From a bacterium (GTDB lineage: Bacteria > Electryoneota > RPQS01), in assembly GCA_018812265.1 (NCBI GenBank), contig JAHJDG010000162.1, forward strand, positions 1-34,483: a stretch of DNA of 34,483 nucleotides. Reading direction: 5' to 3'. The translations under genes were made by a program, and so were the position numbers. Shown one piece after another: positions 33,175 through 34,483 of this stretch. Below the pieces are notes generated by a model. That model was not told the DNA's origin. It did not search any database and worked only from the letters and a program-made list of their open reading frames with translations. The first letter of the stretch is position 1. Every line of letters starts with the position of its first letter.

Positions 33175-34483
33175 TCAGCTTGTCAGACCCGGTTTGAGAA
33201 TAATCCCCTTGCTCTTGTGTCCGTTCATGAGCACTACCGCCGGTTCAGCAAGACGGACGTGTCGCGTGTACTTCAGAATCTCCGCGGCGGGTTGAGCCAG
33301 TAGCCAATCCCAGTCGAGAAACGCCTCCGCACCGTCGAGATTCACGGTGAAGTAGCCGATGCGCATGGCCGTGATATTCTGAAAGAAATGCGCGCCCTGC
33401 GACGGCGTGACCTTGAAATCCTTGAATCCCGCTTCCACGATCACGCGCGCACCGGAGATTTGCTCCCACGCCACCGGAATCCCCAGCCACGGATCGGATG
33501 ACCCCCAGCGGCCCACGCCGATCAGCAGATAGGGAACTCCCTCAGCGGCAAGTTTACGGTTGAGCCGCCCCACCTCCGCCGCCACTTCCCGGCTCGCGCC
33601 GCGCTCGAAGCGATCCTTGTCCACCACCACGACGTCGCGAATGTCGTCCACGCGCCCCACGCCCATCACCTGCGGACACTGGCAGATGAGATCATCGAGC
33701 GGATGATCCTCGATATTGAGTTCGATGAGTTCGCGACCGATCACCAGCGGCCGCAATTGCAGCACGTCGAACTCGGGTTTGTCTCCTTCAGGTTTGGCGA
33801 GACGAACCGCAAACTCCATTTCCACCGGCCCGCTCATTCCGGCCGCCGCCACGTCGAGCACGTCCTTGACCAACTGGGGCAGCGGAAAAACTTCGTTTTT
33901 GAGAATCGGCGCGAAATCCACGATCCGCACTCCTTCCTGCAGCAGACCTTCTACGATCCGGTCTTCCTGCGGAACGTACACCGATCCGACGGCGGGCAGC
34001 GTGCCGTCCTCTTCGGCGGCCGTCAGATCGAGCTTGATGAGTTCCGGCTCGGCCGCAGGATCGGTCTCTTCCTCGAAGGGCGCGAGATCGAGACTGTAGA
34101 AGGTGCGCTGGGTGTAGTCGAGATAGTCCCGCGGTGATGACAAACCGATGAGATGCCGCGGATACTTCGGACAGAAGCGCAGCACCGCTCCGCCTTCAAC
34201 CACGGTTTTGCCCAGTCCGAGCGCCACGCTTACCACCCCGTCCGCCGACTGCATGGGGGGGGAGGGATAGAAATTATGGGAGCGCGCGACACCGGAGATG
34301 TCCGGATAGAACCGCTCGCCGTGGCGCGACCCGACCAGTCGTTGCACGATCACCGCCATCTTCTCCTCTTCCAGACGATGCGGCGTCACGCGAATATAGT
34401 CGCGCGCGCGCTGGAAGAACATCGAGGCAAACACTCGCTTCACCGCCGACTCGAGTAGGGCGAGGCGAACGCGCGTGCGGCGG
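33175..34483 (-). CDS. PEP/pyruvate-binding (PPDK/PEP synthase-like) protein, C-terminal part (5' partial)
   Basis: The frame runs open to the window edge on the minus strand; about 436 residues are visible and there is no start. Recognisable segments are RVTPHRLEEEKMAVIVQRLVG, GVVSVALGLGKTVVEGG, YLLIGVGRWGSSDPWLGIPV, and HFFQNITAMRIGYFTV. This is the ATP-grasp PEP/pyruvate-binding domain family (Pfam PPDK_N type), in the variant of large proteins common in Bacteroidetes/Ignavibacteria relatives. These usually lack the swivelling phosphohistidine and PEP-domain tail. The C-terminus here ends soon after that core, as in the shorter variant. A G8 run at 34255-34262 lies inside the frame, which remains open. 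The reaction is not known for this subfamily; phosphotransfer from ATP is expected. Confidence 0.8.
   Translation of the reverse strand, partial: RRTRVRLALLESAVKRVFASMFFQRARDYIRVTPHRLEEEKMAVIVQRLVGSRHGERFYPDISGVARSHNFYPSPPMQSADGVVSVALGLGKTVVEGGAVLRFCPKYPRHLIGLSSPRDYLDYTQRTFYSLDLAPFEEETDPAAEPELIKLDLTAAEEDGTLPAVGSVYVPQEDRIVEGLLQEGVRIVDFAPILKNEVFPLPQLVKDVLDVAAAGMSGPVEMEFAVRLAKPEGDKPEFDVLQLRPLVIGRELIELNIEDHPLDDLICQCPQVMGVGRVDDIRDVVVVDKDRFERGASREVAAEVGRLNRKLAAEGVPYLLIGVGRWGSSDPWLGIPVAWEQISGARVIVEAGFKDFKVTPSQGAHFFQNITAMRIGYFTVNLDGAEAFLDWDWLLAQPAAEILKYTRHVRLAEPAVVLMNGHKSKGIILKPGLTS

Noticed and set aside
32995-33303. Plus-strand open frame (102 codons) in the gap before the sigma factor gene
   Set aside because: It crosses a clear terminator and enters the antisense of the PEP/pyruvate-binding gene; no ribosome-binding site or domain.
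34255-34262. G8 run in the PEP/pyruvate-binding gene considered as a phase-variable tract
   Set aside because: The frame is intact, the run is short and the gene looks like core metabolism; without variant reads there is no support for slippage.

Overview
The window is about 34.5 kb of GC-rich, densely coded bacterial chromosome. Two reading frames end in Por/type IX secretion (T9SS) type A sorting domains (a YPNPFN motif plus a 'GVYFVRL' tail). The main sigma factor is a short 285-residue RpoD without region 1.1. The envelope genes (heptosyltransferase, MsbA-like exporter, flippase) are those of a Gram-negative cell. Together these point to the FCB superphylum, probably one of its uncultured candidate phyla (Zixibacteria/KSB1/Electryoneota/Ignavibacteria-like). 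No ribosomal RNA, tRNA, transposase or CRISPR array was seen.

Layout. 1-256: tail of a T9SS-exported protein. 390-722: STAS-domain protein with its own promoter and terminator. 907-8838: a four-gene cell-surface cluster behind a near-perfect sigma-54 promoter. It encodes an outer-membrane/periplasmic protein, two lipoproteins and a 1627-residue T9SS cargo with sialidase-like, NHL, cohesin-like and dockerin-like parts. 8851-12939 (minus): operon of two M28 metallopeptidases flanking a TolB-like propeller protein. 13013-16829 (plus): four-gene operon with a 'headless' poly(A)-polymerase/CCA-type HD-like protein, an MBOAT O-acyltransferase, an SGNH partner and an Hsp15-like S4 protein. 16813-20961 (minus): MsbA-like ABC exporter, polytopic membrane protein and GT9 heptosyltransferase-like protein, a lipopolysaccharide/lipoglycan operon. 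20962-21323: a repeat-rich gap. 21324-24185 (minus): a type IIG restriction-modification gene broken by one in-frame TAG. 24323-27195 (plus): feoA-feoB-small membrane protein iron operon behind a strong promoter and a DtxR-like palindrome. 27217-30182 (minus) and 30309-31838 (plus): divergent polysaccharide genes (GT4, asparagine-synthase-like protein, flippase). 31991-32848 (minus): main sigma factor. 33175 to the end (minus): C-terminal part of a PEP/pyruvate-binding (PPDK/PEP synthase-like) protein.

The most unusual signals are non-coding. A small hairpin repeat recurs at 21010, 21055, 21096 and 31854. The last two copies are both 34 nt with identical layout and differ almost only by three compensatory base-pair swaps, so the structure rather than the sequence is conserved. 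A second, G-rich hairpin repeat occurs at 21149, 21285 and 22871; the last copy lies in frame inside the methyltransferase gene and adds a proline/lysine/arginine-rich loop. The restriction-modification gene also has an AT-richer target-recognition segment and an amber codon at the nuclease/methyltransferase junction. Together these mark 21.0-24.2 kb as a recently rearranged, actively evolving island between conserved envelope and iron-uptake operons.
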